Assembly (NCBI RefSeq): GCF_900106835.1
Contig: NZ_FNNR01000003.1
Span: 72,381-136,380, forward strand
Direction: 5' to 3'
Length of the DNA stretch: 64,000 bases
Source of the DNA: Arthrobacter sp. cf158
GTDB lineage: Bacteria > Actinomycetota > Actinomycetes > Actinomycetales > Micrococcaceae
The translations under genes and the position numbers were made by a program. Below the pieces are notes generated by a model that ran no database searches, was not told the DNA's origin, and saw only the letters and a list, made by a program, of their open reading frames with translations. This document shows positions 1 to 7,951 of the stretch, in pieces (the first letter of the stretch is position 1; each line of letters starts with the position of its first letter).

Positions 1-1173
1 GCTGGAGTCAGGGTCGGGGTGCTGGCGTGGCCCGGGTCGCCGGCCAGCTGCAGCGGCATGCCTGGCCGCGGTTACCTGCCCGGGCCCGGGATCAACCTGC
101 GCACCCGTGGCTTGAAACCCAAGCCTTGGTTCCTGCACTCCCGCAGGCACCTGCCGGTGCGGCGCTTCCTGAAGCCCCGCAGACACCTGCCTGTTTGGGG
201 TCTGGTTGCCGGTGCAGAGGAGTGTTCTGGCCCATTCGGCGGGGACGATTCCGTAGCCTTTGAGGCGGGCTGGTTCACTGTCGCCTTGAAACAAGGTCCG
301 GTCGGTCATGACGAGGTCCAGGTTGATCCCGGCGATCCCGCCGGGTGTACCGATGGCGCGTTCGATGAGGGTGTCGGCCATGACCTGCCCACGGCTGCAG
401 GGATCGCCCGTGGACCGGGCGGTGTCGGCGGCCCGGATGAGCGCAGCATACGCGGCCACGCCGTGGGCGACGGGCAGCAGTGCCGTCAGGTAGGTCATGG
501 TGTCCGGTGCCGGGCGCAGACTGACCGTCCGCTCGCTCGCGGCATGACTCGCCCGCTGCGCGACGGAGCGTGGGTCACGCCGGTACGCGGCAGCCTTCAC
601 GGCCGCGATGATGGACCGGTCGCCTTTGCCGTCGAACGTTCCGGTGTCGGGGGCGAGTTCTTCATCCACCGCGCACCGGTCCTCCACAGACAAACACGCC
701 GTCTCTTTCACCAGCAGCGTGGCGCGCCACTCGTTCAACTGGCCCGATTCCAGGGCGGCCAGGGTGCGGGGCATCTCCACCACCAACGCTTTCGCCAATC
801 CCAACAGCCGGAAGCCACGGTGAGGGGATTCCCTCCGCGCCAACGCCACCTGAGCGCCCACCCCCTGGCCGCGCTCAGACACAGGCACACCCGCCGCAGC
901 GTGTTCCTGCCGCTGCGCAAGATCGAAGGCCACAGCTATCCGCGCCTGAAGGCCGGTAATGGCGGACTTCAGATCCTCCAAGGCCCGCAGTTGATTGATC
1001 AGATCAGCGCTGACGGTGCGGGGCGAAGGAGGAGCATCAACCACAGGCGCCACGGCTGACACAGTGCCTGAAGCCGTGCTGGAAACGAGGGGTGAGAGTA
1101 GCGAAGGAGAAGGCTCACGGACCAGCGCAGCAGCTGGCGCCGCACCCGCTTTGTGTTCCCTCATCTGCTCCAT
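1..1173 (-). CDS. DUF222 / HNH endonuclease family protein (C-terminus beyond the window)
   Basis: The reverse strand is open from an ATG at 1173 to base 1 (391 codons) without a stop, so the gene runs off the left edge. The N-terminus (about 50 residues) is Ala/Pro/Ser-rich, followed by the helical DUF222 core with family-typical stretches (RAALEDLKSAI-like helix near residue 65, QVALARRESPHRG, GQLNEWRATLLVKET, GVAAYAALIRAADT). The HNH nuclease domain normally at the C-terminus would lie outside the window. After about residue 335 the chain becomes low-complexity, with a 12-residue unit (RQVSAGLQEAPH / RQVPAGVQEPRL) twice in tandem. This family (related to the mycobacterial 13E12 repeat proteins) occurs in many copies in Arthrobacter genomes. 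Its role is unsettled: nuclease, possibly mobile-element associated. Confidence 0.8.
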   Translation of the reverse strand, partial: MEQMREHKAGAAPAAALVREPSPSLLSPLVSSTASGTVSAVAPVVDAPPSPRTVSADLINQLRALEDLKSAITGLQARIAVAFDLAQRQEHAAAGVPVSERGQGVGAQVALARRESPHRGFRLLGLAKALVVEMPRTLAALESGQLNEWRATLLVKETACLSVEDRCAVDEELAPDTGTFDGKGDRSIIAAVKAAAYRRDPRSVAQRASHAASERTVSLRPAPDTMTYLTALLPVAHGVAAYAALIRAADTARSTGDPCSRGQVMADTLIERAIGTPGGIAGINLDLVMTDRTLFQGDSEPARLKGYGIVPAEWARTLLCTGNQTPNRQVSAGLQEAPHRQVPAGVQEPRLGFQATGAQVDPGPGQVTAARHAAAAGRRPGPRQHPDPDSS

Positions 1174-1378
1174 GCTCACACTCTGCCAGCAGGCACCGAC
1201 ATTACTAGCTCTGCGGCTACCCCAAGCTTGCCGGGGTCCGGAAGCCCGTATCCCGTCAAGCAACAAGGGGTGCCCATAGTCCGGGGCACGAGCCATCGGG
1301 GTGGGTCGCTGAACCATCCCACCCTTGTCCGCGTCTTCACATCAGGGGAGGATATTCCACATCGTCGGGAGGTTCACC

Positions 1379-2368
1379 ATGGTCCAGCTGGAGAAGTTCG
1401 AAAAGTACTTGATCGAAGAGTTCTATGACGATTACCGGTCGGGGGACATGTCGCATAAGACCTTCACCAGGCGGGTAGCGTTCATCATGGGCAGCATGAC
1501 GGCAGCTGCGGCCGCCATGACGTTGGTGGGCTGCACGCCGGAGGAGGTTCCCCGAACCACGGATCCGATGCCCACGCCGTCGCCCACGTCCTCCGCGGCC
1601 TCGCAAGGAACTGCGGCGCCTGGGAATGCCACAACGGCAGTTCCCAATGCGAAGAGCCCATTGTCTGTTCCGGAGGGTGCTGCCGGGCTGACAACTGCCA
1701 CAGTGACATTCACCTCGGGCGGGACTGAGACCAGTGGCTATCTTGCCCGGCCGGAGGGAACTCAAAAGGGCCCTGCGGTTCTGATCTGCCATGAGAACAG
1801 AGGCCTCACTCCACATATCCAGGACGTTGCCAGACGCTTCGCCAAGGAAGGCTACGCGGCGCTGGCATTGGATCTGCTGAGCAGGGAAGGCGGTACGGCG
1901 AACATGGACCCGGATGCCGTCCCGGGTGCACTCACACAGGCAGGCGCGCAACGGCACGTTAACGACTTCAAAGCCGCTTTCGGCTACCTCACTAGCCAGG
2001 ATTTCGTCGAATCAGGCCGCATTGCCATGATCGGGTTCTGCTTCGGTGGCGGCATCACCTGGCAGGCATCCACCGAGATCGCAGGGCTCAAGGCGACATC
2101 GGCCTTCTACGGTCCTGCGCCGGATCTGGCCAAGGTGCCCACCATCAAGCCCGCAGTGTTTGGCGTCTACGCAGAGAAGGACGCACGGATCACCGGCGCG
2201 ATGCCACAGCTGCAGGAAGCCCTGGACGCTTCAACGGTCAAGCATGAGCTCAAGGTCTACCCGGGCGTTGACCACGCGTTCCACAATGACACCGGGGAAC
2301 GCTACGTCCAGGCACAGGCAACAGCTGCGTGGAACGACACACTGATGTGGTTCAAGGACAACGTTTAA
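1379..2368 (+). CDS. Dienelactone hydrolase family protein, Tat-type lipoprotein
   Basis: An alpha/beta hydrolase of 329 residues. The start at 1379 is chosen because GGGAGG lies about 6 bases upstream; an in-frame start at 1325 has no better site. The N-terminus has a twin-arginine motif (TRRVAF, Arg31-Arg32), a hydrophobic stretch and a lipobox ending LVGC with Cys52, so a Tat-exported lipoprotein is predicted. A Ser/Thr/Pro linker precedes the catalytic domain. ICHENRGL is the conserved early loop. GFCFGGG (residues 219-225) carries the nucleophile Cys221 in the position usual for dienelactone hydrolases, and His299 in DHAFHND completes the triad with an upstream Asp. The substrate cannot be read from the sequence. 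The gene stands alone, convergent with the next gene 12 bp away. Confidence 0.85.
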   Translation: MVQLEKFEKYLIEEFYDDYRSGDMSHKTFTRRVAFIMGSMTAAAAAMTLVGCTPEEVPRTTDPMPTPSPTSSAASQGTAAPGNATTAVPNAKSPLSVPEGAAGLTTATVTFTSGGTETSGYLARPEGTQKGPAVLICHENRGLTPHIQDVARRFAKEGYAALALDLLSREGGTANMDPDAVPGALTQAGAQRHVNDFKAAFGYLTSQDFVESGRIAMIGFCFGGGITWQASTEIAGLKATSAFYGPAPDLAKVPTIKPAVFGVYAEKDARITGAMPQLQEALDASTVKHELKVYPGVDHAFHNDTGERYVQAQATAAWNDTLMWFKDNV

Positions 2369-2380
2369 CCCAACCAGAGA

Positions 2381-3469
2381 TCATCCCTGCAACCGCGCCG
2401 CCTCGCTCGCCAACTCGGCCTCCAACGTCTCGATACTCGGCAGGCTCGCCACCAAATCATCCGGCAGCGAGTCCGCCAGCGAGGTCCGCCACTCAGCGAT
2501 GCCCACGGGAGCATTGAAACCACGCAGTGCGTACTCAGCCACCACGCTGTTCTTTTCTTTGCAGAGCAACAAACCAATGGTGGGCTTGTCGTCGGGATGC
2601 GCCATGAGGTCGTCCACGGCTGCCATGTACATGCCCAACTGCCCTAGGAACCCTGGCTCGAACTTCACTGCCTTGAGTTCGATCACCATGTAGCAGCGCA
2701 ACTTCAAGTGGTAGAAGAGGAGGTCTGCAAAGAACTCGTCGCCGGCAATTTCCAGCCGAACCTGCTCACCGACGAAAGCAAAGCCCTGCCCCAGCTCCAG
2801 CAGGAACTTTTCAACATGCTTGACCAATTGCAGCTCCAAGTCCCGTTCGGTGTGCCGATCAGACATGGCAAGGAAATCAAAGACATACGGATCCTTGGTG
2901 GCCCGCTGCGCGAGGTCGGAATCAGTCGGCACCATGGTGGCTTTGAAGTTGGTGATGGCCTGCCCGGAGCGCTCGTGCAAGCGGGTTGAGATCTGGTGGG
3001 TCAGCACGTTGCGCGACCAGCCATGTTGGGCAGCTGCCGCTGCGTACCAAAGCCGCGTGGCGGCGTCGTCGAGCTTTTCCAGCAGGGCGATCTGGTGGTA
3101 CCAAGGCAATGTTGCAAGCGGTTCTTGCAACAGTGGAAAGTCCGGCCACGCCTGCGCGAAGCTCTTCATGTACCGCAGGTTTCTGGGGGAGAAACCTTTC
3201 GCTTCAGGGAATCGAGTGCGGATGTCGGCCGACAACCGCGTCACCACTTTGGCCCCCCAGCCCTGCTCGGATTCCCGTTCTGCCAACTGCCTGCCAATGC
3301 TCCAGTAAGAGTTCAGGACCTCGCTGTTGGCGGCAGCCATCGCGCGGGTCCTGCCTGCGCGCACCTCCTGCGTCACCGTGTTGAGCAGTGCGGGATACCA
3401 GTGGGGCATGGAAGAGGCAGCAGGAACCTCCGGAAACGTGGCCTCGGTGGCGAGCTCTTGGGACGGCAT
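2381..3469 (-). CDS. YhcG-type PDDEXK nuclease domain protein (DUF1016)
   Basis: 362 residues starting at the ATG at 3469, chosen for an AGGAGA Shine-Dalgarno 5-6 bases upstream; a longer frame to 3703 lacks one. The N-terminal half (about residues 25-170) matches the DUF1016 N-terminal helical domain (YWSIGRQLAERESEQGWGAK, FSPRNLRYMKSFAQAWP). The C-terminal half is the PD-(D/E)xK fold, with FFADLLFYH followed by MVIELKAVKFEPG giving the Asp...Glu-x-Lys core, then GQLGMYMAAVDD and GLLLCKEKN. YhcG proteins are predicted nucleases often found in accessory or defence regions; substrate and role are not established. No restriction or toxin-antitoxin partner is adjacent. It is divergent from the AlkD-like gene at 3530. 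Confidence 0.85.
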   Translation of the reverse strand: MPSQELATEATFPEVPAASSMPHWYPALLNTVTQEVRAGRTRAMAAANSEVLNSYWSIGRQLAERESEQGWGAKVVTRLSADIRTRFPEAKGFSPRNLRYMKSFAQAWPDFPLLQEPLATLPWYHQIALLEKLDDAATRLWYAAAAAQHGWSRNVLTHQISTRLHERSGQAITNFKATMVPTDSDLAQRATKDPYVFDFLAMSDRHTERDLELQLVKHVEKFLLELGQGFAFVGEQVRLEIAGDEFFADLLFYHLKLRCYMVIELKAVKFEPGFLGQLGMYMAAVDDLMAHPDDKPTIGLLLCKEKNSVVAEYALRGFNAPVGIAEWRTSLADSLPDDLVASLPSIETLEAELASEAARLQG

Positions 3470-3529
3470 GTGTCTCCTGTCATTTGCTGTTGGCATCACG
3501 CTAGGGGGAGGCACTGACAAAATAGTGGG

Positions 3530-4042
3530 GTGAGTGAAGCCGGTGATTTTGTGGACTACACGCTGCAGCGTGAGTCGTCGTGGGAGAAGGCCGATCAGGC
3601 CAGTGCACGCCTCGGTGACGCTTTGAAGGTCTATGGAGCCTCCGTGGGCGCAGTACGTGGAACAATCCGGGACGCACTGAAAAAGTACAAAAACCTCAGC
3701 CACGACGACATCACCGCCCTGAGCTCGGAACTATGGGACGAGCCGGTTTATGAACGCCGCCTCGCAGCAGTTGTTTTGCTGCAGACCAAGGTGGGGATTC
3801 TGGTCAATACGGACCTGACCCGCATTGAGGGCTTCATCCGGAGTGCCGGGACACGAGAACTCGTGGAACCCCTTGCCAAAGACGTCGTGCGGCCCCTGCT
3901 GGCCCGGCTCGAAGGGACCGCGGGAGAGCGTGCGGATCGCGTTCTGGAGCGTTGGGCGACCGACCCGGATGCAGAATTGCGCCGCGCCGCCGCCCTCGCC
4001 ACGGGCACCCCACCCCTTGATAAGCACCATCCACCGGCCTAG
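3530..4042 (+). CDS. AlkD-like DNA alkylation repair protein, short C-terminus
   Basis: 170 residues from a GTG at 3530. The body resembles the HEAT-like repeats of AlkD-type alkylpurine glycosylases: DALKKYKNLSHDDITALSSELW, then EPVYERRLAAVVLLQ, then helices up to DPDAELRRAAALAT, which sits where AlkD proteins carry the conserved W-x-RRAA helix. Here the usual Trp is replaced. The protein ends 16 residues later, whereas family members usually continue for about 60-100 residues with the DNA-binding and catalytic helices. The next gene begins 43 bp downstream, so there is no room for a frameshifted remainder. It may be an eroded or minimal version. Activity is doubtful. Confidence 0.6.
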   Translation: MSEAGDFVDYTLQRESSWEKADQASARLGDALKVYGASVGAVRGTIRDALKKYKNLSHDDITALSSELWDEPVYERRLAAVVLLQTKVGILVNTDLTRIEGFIRSAGTRELVEPLAKDVVRPLLARLEGTAGERADRVLERWATDPDAELRRAAALATGTPPLDKHHPPA

Positions 4043-4084
4043 CGTTTCCCTCAACATATGCCAGTGAATTGAGAGGCAGGTTGA

Positions 4085-5596
4085 ATGATGGAATCGCTGT
4101 GGCTGGACCGCGAATCCCCCTTCACGTCCGATTCACTTCCCGATGAAAAACACTTTGACACCATAGTGGTGGGTGCCGGCATCACCGGACTCGTGGCGGC
4201 ATTGCTGTTGTCCCGTGCGGGGCAGCGTGTGGTGGTCTTTGAAGCCCGCACGCTGGGTGCTGTGACCACTGGCAACACCACCGGCAAGCTGAGCCTTCTG
4301 CAAGGAGGCGTCCTTTCCGCACTGCGCGGCCAATACGCACTGAGGGTGGTGCAGGCGTACATGGAAGCCAACAAGACGGGCCAAGCCTGGCTGACGCAGT
4401 ACCTCGAACAACAAGGAGTCCCGTTCCAGCGCCGCACGGCGATCACCTTCGCAACCACCGACGACGGCGGGCAGCGGCTCCGCAAGGAAGCTGCGGTTTC
4501 GAGGGACGTCGGTTTGGATGTGCATTTCAGCCGTGACCCCGGCTTGCCTTTCCCCGTGGTGGAGGCATTGGAACTGGAAGGTCAAGCGCAGTTTCACCCG
4601 ATGGAGGTGTTGGATACCTTGGCCAAGGACGTCCGAAAGCACGGCGGCCTGATCGTTGAGGGCGTCCAGGTCCAGAATGTGGGATCGGATAGGCCCTTGG
4701 AAGTGTTCACCCGCAAAGGCACCTTCACAGCTGACACCGTGGTGCTCGCCACGGGAACGCCCATCTTGGACCGCGGCCTGTACTTCACCAAGCTCGAACC
4801 AAACCGTTCCTACGCCGCGGCGCTCCGGCCACAGGCCGGAACCAAAATCCCACAGGCCATGTACCTTTCCATTGACGCTCCCACCCGATCCCAGCGCACC
4901 CATCCCACCCCGGACGGAGAGTTGCTCCTGGTGGGAGGTTACGGGCACACGGGTGGGCGTGCGACATCACCGAAGAAGCACTTGGATGACCTTCTGGGAT
5001 GGGCCAGCCACCATTACCCCGGGGCAGAGGTCACCCATACCTGGTCCGCGCAGGACTACCAGGCCACCAACCTCATGCCGTTCTTCGGCAAACTGCCACG
5101 TGGCCACGGCCGGATCTTCTTCGGCACGGGCTACAACAAGTGGGGGATGAGTAACGGAGTTGCCGCCGCGCTGTCCATGACCTCAGACATCCTGGGCGGC
5201 CAGTCCGATTGGGCAACCACCATTCATCACCGCGTCACGTCACCCCAAGGGGCCTTTCAGGCCGTACGGCTCAATGCCGGCACAGCCAAACGGATGATCG
5301 AGGACAAAGCCCGGGTCAGAAGCAATCCTGAGATAACGGATGAAACCCGCCCGCCAGAGGGGACCGGCGTCGTCGGACTCTACAAGGGCGAACCAGCCGC
5401 GGTGTCCACTGTTGACGGTAAAGTCTGCTTGGTTTCTGCCAGCTGCGCCCACTTGGGCGGCCTGCTGGGATGGAACGACGCCGATAAATCCTGGGACTGC
5501 CCCCTCCACGGGTCGAGGTTTACCCCGGAGGGCAAGTACCTTGAAGGCCCCGCGACGCATCACCTGCAGAAATCGGTGGGCAAGACGAGGGACTAA
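4085..5596 (+). CDS. FAD-dependent oxidoreductase with C-terminal Rieske [2Fe-2S] domain
   Basis: 503 residues. An N-terminal Rossmann motif (DTIVVGAGITGLVAALLLSRAG, dinucleotide-binding GxGxxG near residue 25) begins a DAO/GlcD-like FAD oxidoreductase of about 380 residues. ATGTPILDRG and the late FFGTGYNKWGMSNG stretch are typical FAD-contact regions of this family. The last 90 residues form a Rieske domain: Cys454-x-His456 and Cys472-x-x-His475 (CPLHGSRF) ligate the cluster. Such fusions are widespread in bacteria; their electron donors and substrates are mostly unknown. A second ATG lies at 4088. The GAGGCAGG upstream serves either. The stop overlaps the convergent gene by 4 bp. Confidence 0.85.
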   Translation: MMESLWLDRESPFTSDSLPDEKHFDTIVVGAGITGLVAALLLSRAGQRVVVFEARTLGAVTTGNTTGKLSLLQGGVLSALRGQYALRVVQAYMEANKTGQAWLTQYLEQQGVPFQRRTAITFATTDDGGQRLRKEAAVSRDVGLDVHFSRDPGLPFPVVEALELEGQAQFHPMEVLDTLAKDVRKHGGLIVEGVQVQNVGSDRPLEVFTRKGTFTADTVVLATGTPILDRGLYFTKLEPNRSYAAALRPQAGTKIPQAMYLSIDAPTRSQRTHPTPDGELLLVGGYGHTGGRATSPKKHLDDLLGWASHHYPGAEVTHTWSAQDYQATNLMPFFGKLPRGHGRIFFGTGYNKWGMSNGVAAALSMTSDILGGQSDWATTIHHRVTSPQGAFQAVRLNAGTAKRMIEDKARVRSNPEITDETRPPEGTGVVGLYKGEPAAVSTVDGKVCLVSASCAHLGGLLGWNDADKSWDCPLHGSRFTPEGKYLEGPATHHLQKSVGKTRD

Positions 5597-6549
5597 CTCA
5601 GCCGGTTGACGCGGCGGAGGGCTTGGTCTGCGGCACGACGTTGCTGGCTGGCGGCCCGCACTGCGAGTTTCTTCTCGGTGTCCGCCGCATCCGCGTCCCT
5701 GGTGATGCCGATCAGTTCCGCCTCCAACGATGCCAAACGGTTCCGTGCTTCCTGGATCCCGGCCTTGAGCTTCTCGCGGCGATCGGCCAACTCGTTGACC
5801 ACGTCCCACGCCTTGGCCGCCGTTTCTTCGGCGTTTTGGGCCTCCTTGTCAGCTGCCTCGAAGTGGCTGCGGGCCTCTTCCAGCGCTGCCTGTTGCTTGG
5901 CAGCGCGCCGATCCGCCAGTGAAGTGGCTTCTTCCTTCGGTTCCTTCTTCTTGGCAGCGGGCGGTTCCTTGGCTGAGGACGGCTGTTTCCTGGTTGGCTT
6001 GGCCTCACTTTTCGCGGTGACCTGCGAGCCAGTGTGGTCCTCAGGGCCCGCCGCGGCCACCGCACCCGTGAGGTCCACAGACTCGAGGCCGCTGCCACTG
6101 AGACCCCGCACCAAGCGGCCGGTTGCCACCGCGGCACCGGCGCCAGCGTCAGCCATCGCCGCCCTCATGGTTTGCTCGACGTCCGCTGCAGCAGCGCCGC
6201 TTAAAGGTGCTCCGAGCTCACCGGCCAGGTCCTTGGCAGCATGCACAGCCGATGCCAGCTGGCTTTGGCGCTGCTGTCCAAGATCGCGAAAGGCCGCAGC
6301 GTCGGCCGCTTCCTGGGCCGCTCTGAGGGAAACGCCAAAGCGCACGACGCCGTCAATCACCTCGGGCTTGTGCACGGCGAGCATGTTGACGGCCCAGGCG
6401 CCGGCGGTTGGCTTGGGGAGGGCGCCAACCTGCTTCGCCAGATCCTTGTCGCCGTCGTCTTTGGCCTTGCGGGCCAGAGCCGTACGCTCGGCCGTGAAAT
6501 CGCGAGGTAACACGGCGTATAGCTCCTGGGCTGCGTCGCGGAGGTCCAT
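5593..6549 (-). CDS. Conserved actinobacterial coiled-coil protein of unknown function
   Basis: 318 residues; AGGA lies 8 bases before the ATG at 6549. I do not recognise a named domain. The N-terminus (MDLRDAAQELYAVLPRDFTA, then ALARKAKDDGDKDLAKQVGALPKPTAGAWAVN) recurs in actinobacterial hypothetical proteins as far as I recall. A central Lys/Glu/Pro-rich segment (about residues 170-210) precedes a long charged alpha-helical, probably coiled-coil, C-terminal third (about 210-310) rich in Ala, Glu, Lys and Arg. No signal peptide or membrane helix is seen. It is divergent from the DedA-like gene, with 78 bp between them. Confidence 0.75.
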   Translation of the reverse strand: MDLRDAAQELYAVLPRDFTAERTALARKAKDDGDKDLAKQVGALPKPTAGAWAVNMLAVHKPEVIDGVVRFGVSLRAAQEAADAAAFRDLGQQRQSQLASAVHAAKDLAGELGAPLSGAAAADVEQTMRAAMADAGAGAAVATGRLVRGLSGSGLESVDLTGAVAAAGPEDHTGSQVTAKSEAKPTRKQPSSAKEPPAAKKKEPKEEATSLADRRAAKQQAALEEARSHFEAADKEAQNAEETAAKAWDVVNELADRREKLKAGIQEARNRLASLEAELIGITRDADAADTEKKLAVRAASQQRRAADQALRRVNRLS

Positions 6550-6608
6550 GGAATCATCCTAGGGTTTCATCATGCCGGCTACGCTGACCCGTCCGCAACA
6601 CCCAGCTG

Positions 6609-6624
6609 CTTAGGGTAGCCTAAG
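6609..6624. promoter_or_regulatory. Iron-box-like palindrome (candidate DtxR/IdeR site)
   Basis: CTTAGGGTAGCCTAAG has perfect 6-base arms (CTTAGG/CCTAAG) around GTAG. From 6610 the run TTAGGGTAGCCTAA matches 13 of the first 14 positions of the 19-bp DtxR/IdeR consensus as I remember it, then decays. It ends 3 bases before the GTG at 6628, where a bound repressor would block transcription or a leaderless start. Regulation by iron is inferred. Confidence 0.5.
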
Positions 6625-6627
6625 TCA

Positions 6628-7116
6628 GTGGACCAGATCATGAGCTTGCCCTTCGGCGTCGCCCTCGCGGCGCTCTTCGCCATCGTCATGATCCGCGTCA
6701 ACGCCACCTACTGGATAGGGCGGGGAGCCGTGACAGGTTTTTCGCACACCCGATTCGGCAGTTCCCTCCAGGGTCCCAAAGCAGCCCGTGCCCAGGCCCT
6801 GATACAGCGCTGGGGACCGTACGCCGTAGTGCTTTCCTTCCTGACCATCGGCCTTCAAACGGCCATTAACCTTGCAGCAGGTGCCGCCCGCATGCCCCTC
6901 AGGCGATACCTCCCCGCCGCGATCACTGGTTCGGTAATCTGGGCCCTGCTCTACGCGACTATTGGCCTTGCCGCCCTGGAAGCCTGGCTGGCGGTAGCAG
7001 CGGCGTCGCCTATAGGAGCGGGACTGGGCGCCGCCGTGTTGGCGGCCTTGGTTGTCTGGGTGGTCGTAATTCGCCGGCGTCGGGCAGCAGCCAAATCAGC
7101 GGATACAGTGGTCTGA
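6628..7116 (+). CDS. Small DedA/VTT-like membrane protein
   Basis: 162 residues from GTG 6628 (an in-frame ATG at 6640 is the alternative; neither has a good Shine-Dalgarno). Hydrophobic segments lie near residues 5-20, 68-88, 100-122 and 130-152. The central pattern RWGPYAVVLSFLTIGLQTAINLAAG and MPLRRYLPAAITGSVIW resembles the conserved core of DedA/SNARE-associated (VTT) membrane proteins, where a Gly-rich re-entrant region precedes an Arg near the next helix. It is shorter than canonical DedA (about 200-220). The C-terminus is Arg-rich and probably cytoplasmic. Function is unknown; DedA proteins have been linked to lipid scrambling. The iron-box-like palindrome at its start is the only regulatory clue. 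Confidence 0.7.
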   Translation: MDQIMSLPFGVALAALFAIVMIRVNATYWIGRGAVTGFSHTRFGSSLQGPKAARAQALIQRWGPYAVVLSFLTIGLQTAINLAAGAARMPLRRYLPAAITGSVIWALLYATIGLAALEAWLAVAAASPIGAGLGAAVLAALVVWVVVIRRRRAAAKSADTVV

Positions 7117-7147
7117 GTTCTACTGCTGGATCGGCGAAAGGCTCGGG

Positions 7148-7951
7148 TTGACTACTGCATTACCGGAACTGGCGGACGGCGGCTTTTACTACCAATCGCT
7201 GGGCGAGGGCCGCTACCGGTCCACGATCCACGCCCAGGGTGCGTGGAATCCCCACGAACAACATATGGCTCCGGCCTCGGGCATCATCGCCGATGCCTTG
7301 GTACGTCACGAGCCACGGGACGATGTTCGCCTGGCGCGGATCAGCTATGAAATCCTCGGGTTGATCCCCGGCGGCGAGTTCCAGGTCAGCACCTCAACGT
7401 TGAGGCCGGGCCGGACCATTGAATTGATCCAGGCGGAACTTTCGGCGAACGGCCGGGTGGCCATTCGCGCCGCCGCGTGGCGCATGATCACCAGCGACAC
7501 CAGTGCGGTGGCTGCAATTGAAGATGAGGCCATGCCCGCCCCTGACGAATGCAAGCCCTGGGACGGCGCCAGCGTTTGGCCCGGCGGCTACATCCGTTCC
7601 TTGGAGATGCGCTTGGCCGAAGGCCACCGTCCTGGATCCGGCAGGGTATGGATCCGGACTTCGCACCCTTTGACGGATCAGGCAGACAGCACGGAGCTGG
7701 CACGGTTGATGGGGTTGGTGGACACCGCCAACGGGATTGCGGCCCGCGTTCCTCCGGGCGAGAACAGCTACATCTTCCCGAATGTGGATCTGCAGATCCA
7801 CATGTACCGTGCTCCGGCCGGAGAATGGTTGGGCCTGGACAACAAGGTTTCCTTTGGGGCCGACGGCATTGGGTTGACGTCCACGGTGCTCCACGACATC
7901 AACGGACCGTTCGGCAGGGCAGAGCAGATCCTGACTTTGAGGAAGAGCTGA
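7148..7951 (+). CDS. Acyl-CoA thioesterase-like (hotdog-fold) protein
   Basis: 267 residues from a TTG at 7148, preceded by AAAGG about 7 bases upstream. The chain looks like a double-hotdog thioesterase: GAWNPHEQHMAPASGIIADAL in the first half, LARISYEILGLIPGGEFQVST and TLRPGRTIELIQAELSANGRVAIRAAAWRM as the conserved strand-helix core, then a second domain ending GLDNKVSFGADGIGLTSTVLHDINGPFGRAEQILT. This resembles actinobacterial TesB-like proteins that hydrolyse acyl-CoA; the substrate is not predictable. It overlaps the lipoate ligase gene by one base (TGATG), so the two are probably co-translated. Confidence 0.75.
   Translation: MTTALPELADGGFYYQSLGEGRYRSTIHAQGAWNPHEQHMAPASGIIADALVRHEPRDDVRLARISYEILGLIPGGEFQVSTSTLRPGRTIELIQAELSANGRVAIRAAAWRMITSDTSAVAAIEDEAMPAPDECKPWDGASVWPGGYIRSLEMRLAEGHRPGSGRVWIRTSHPLTDQADSTELARLMGLVDTANGIAARVPPGENSYIFPNVDLQIHMYRAPAGEWLGLDNKVSFGADGIGLTSTVLHDINGPFGRAEQILTLRKS

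Noticed and set aside
19..1059. Forward open frame of 346 codons at the left edge
   Set aside because: The reverse frame encodes a recognisable DUF222 protein across the same bases; the forward frame has Arg/Gly-rich GC-shadow composition.
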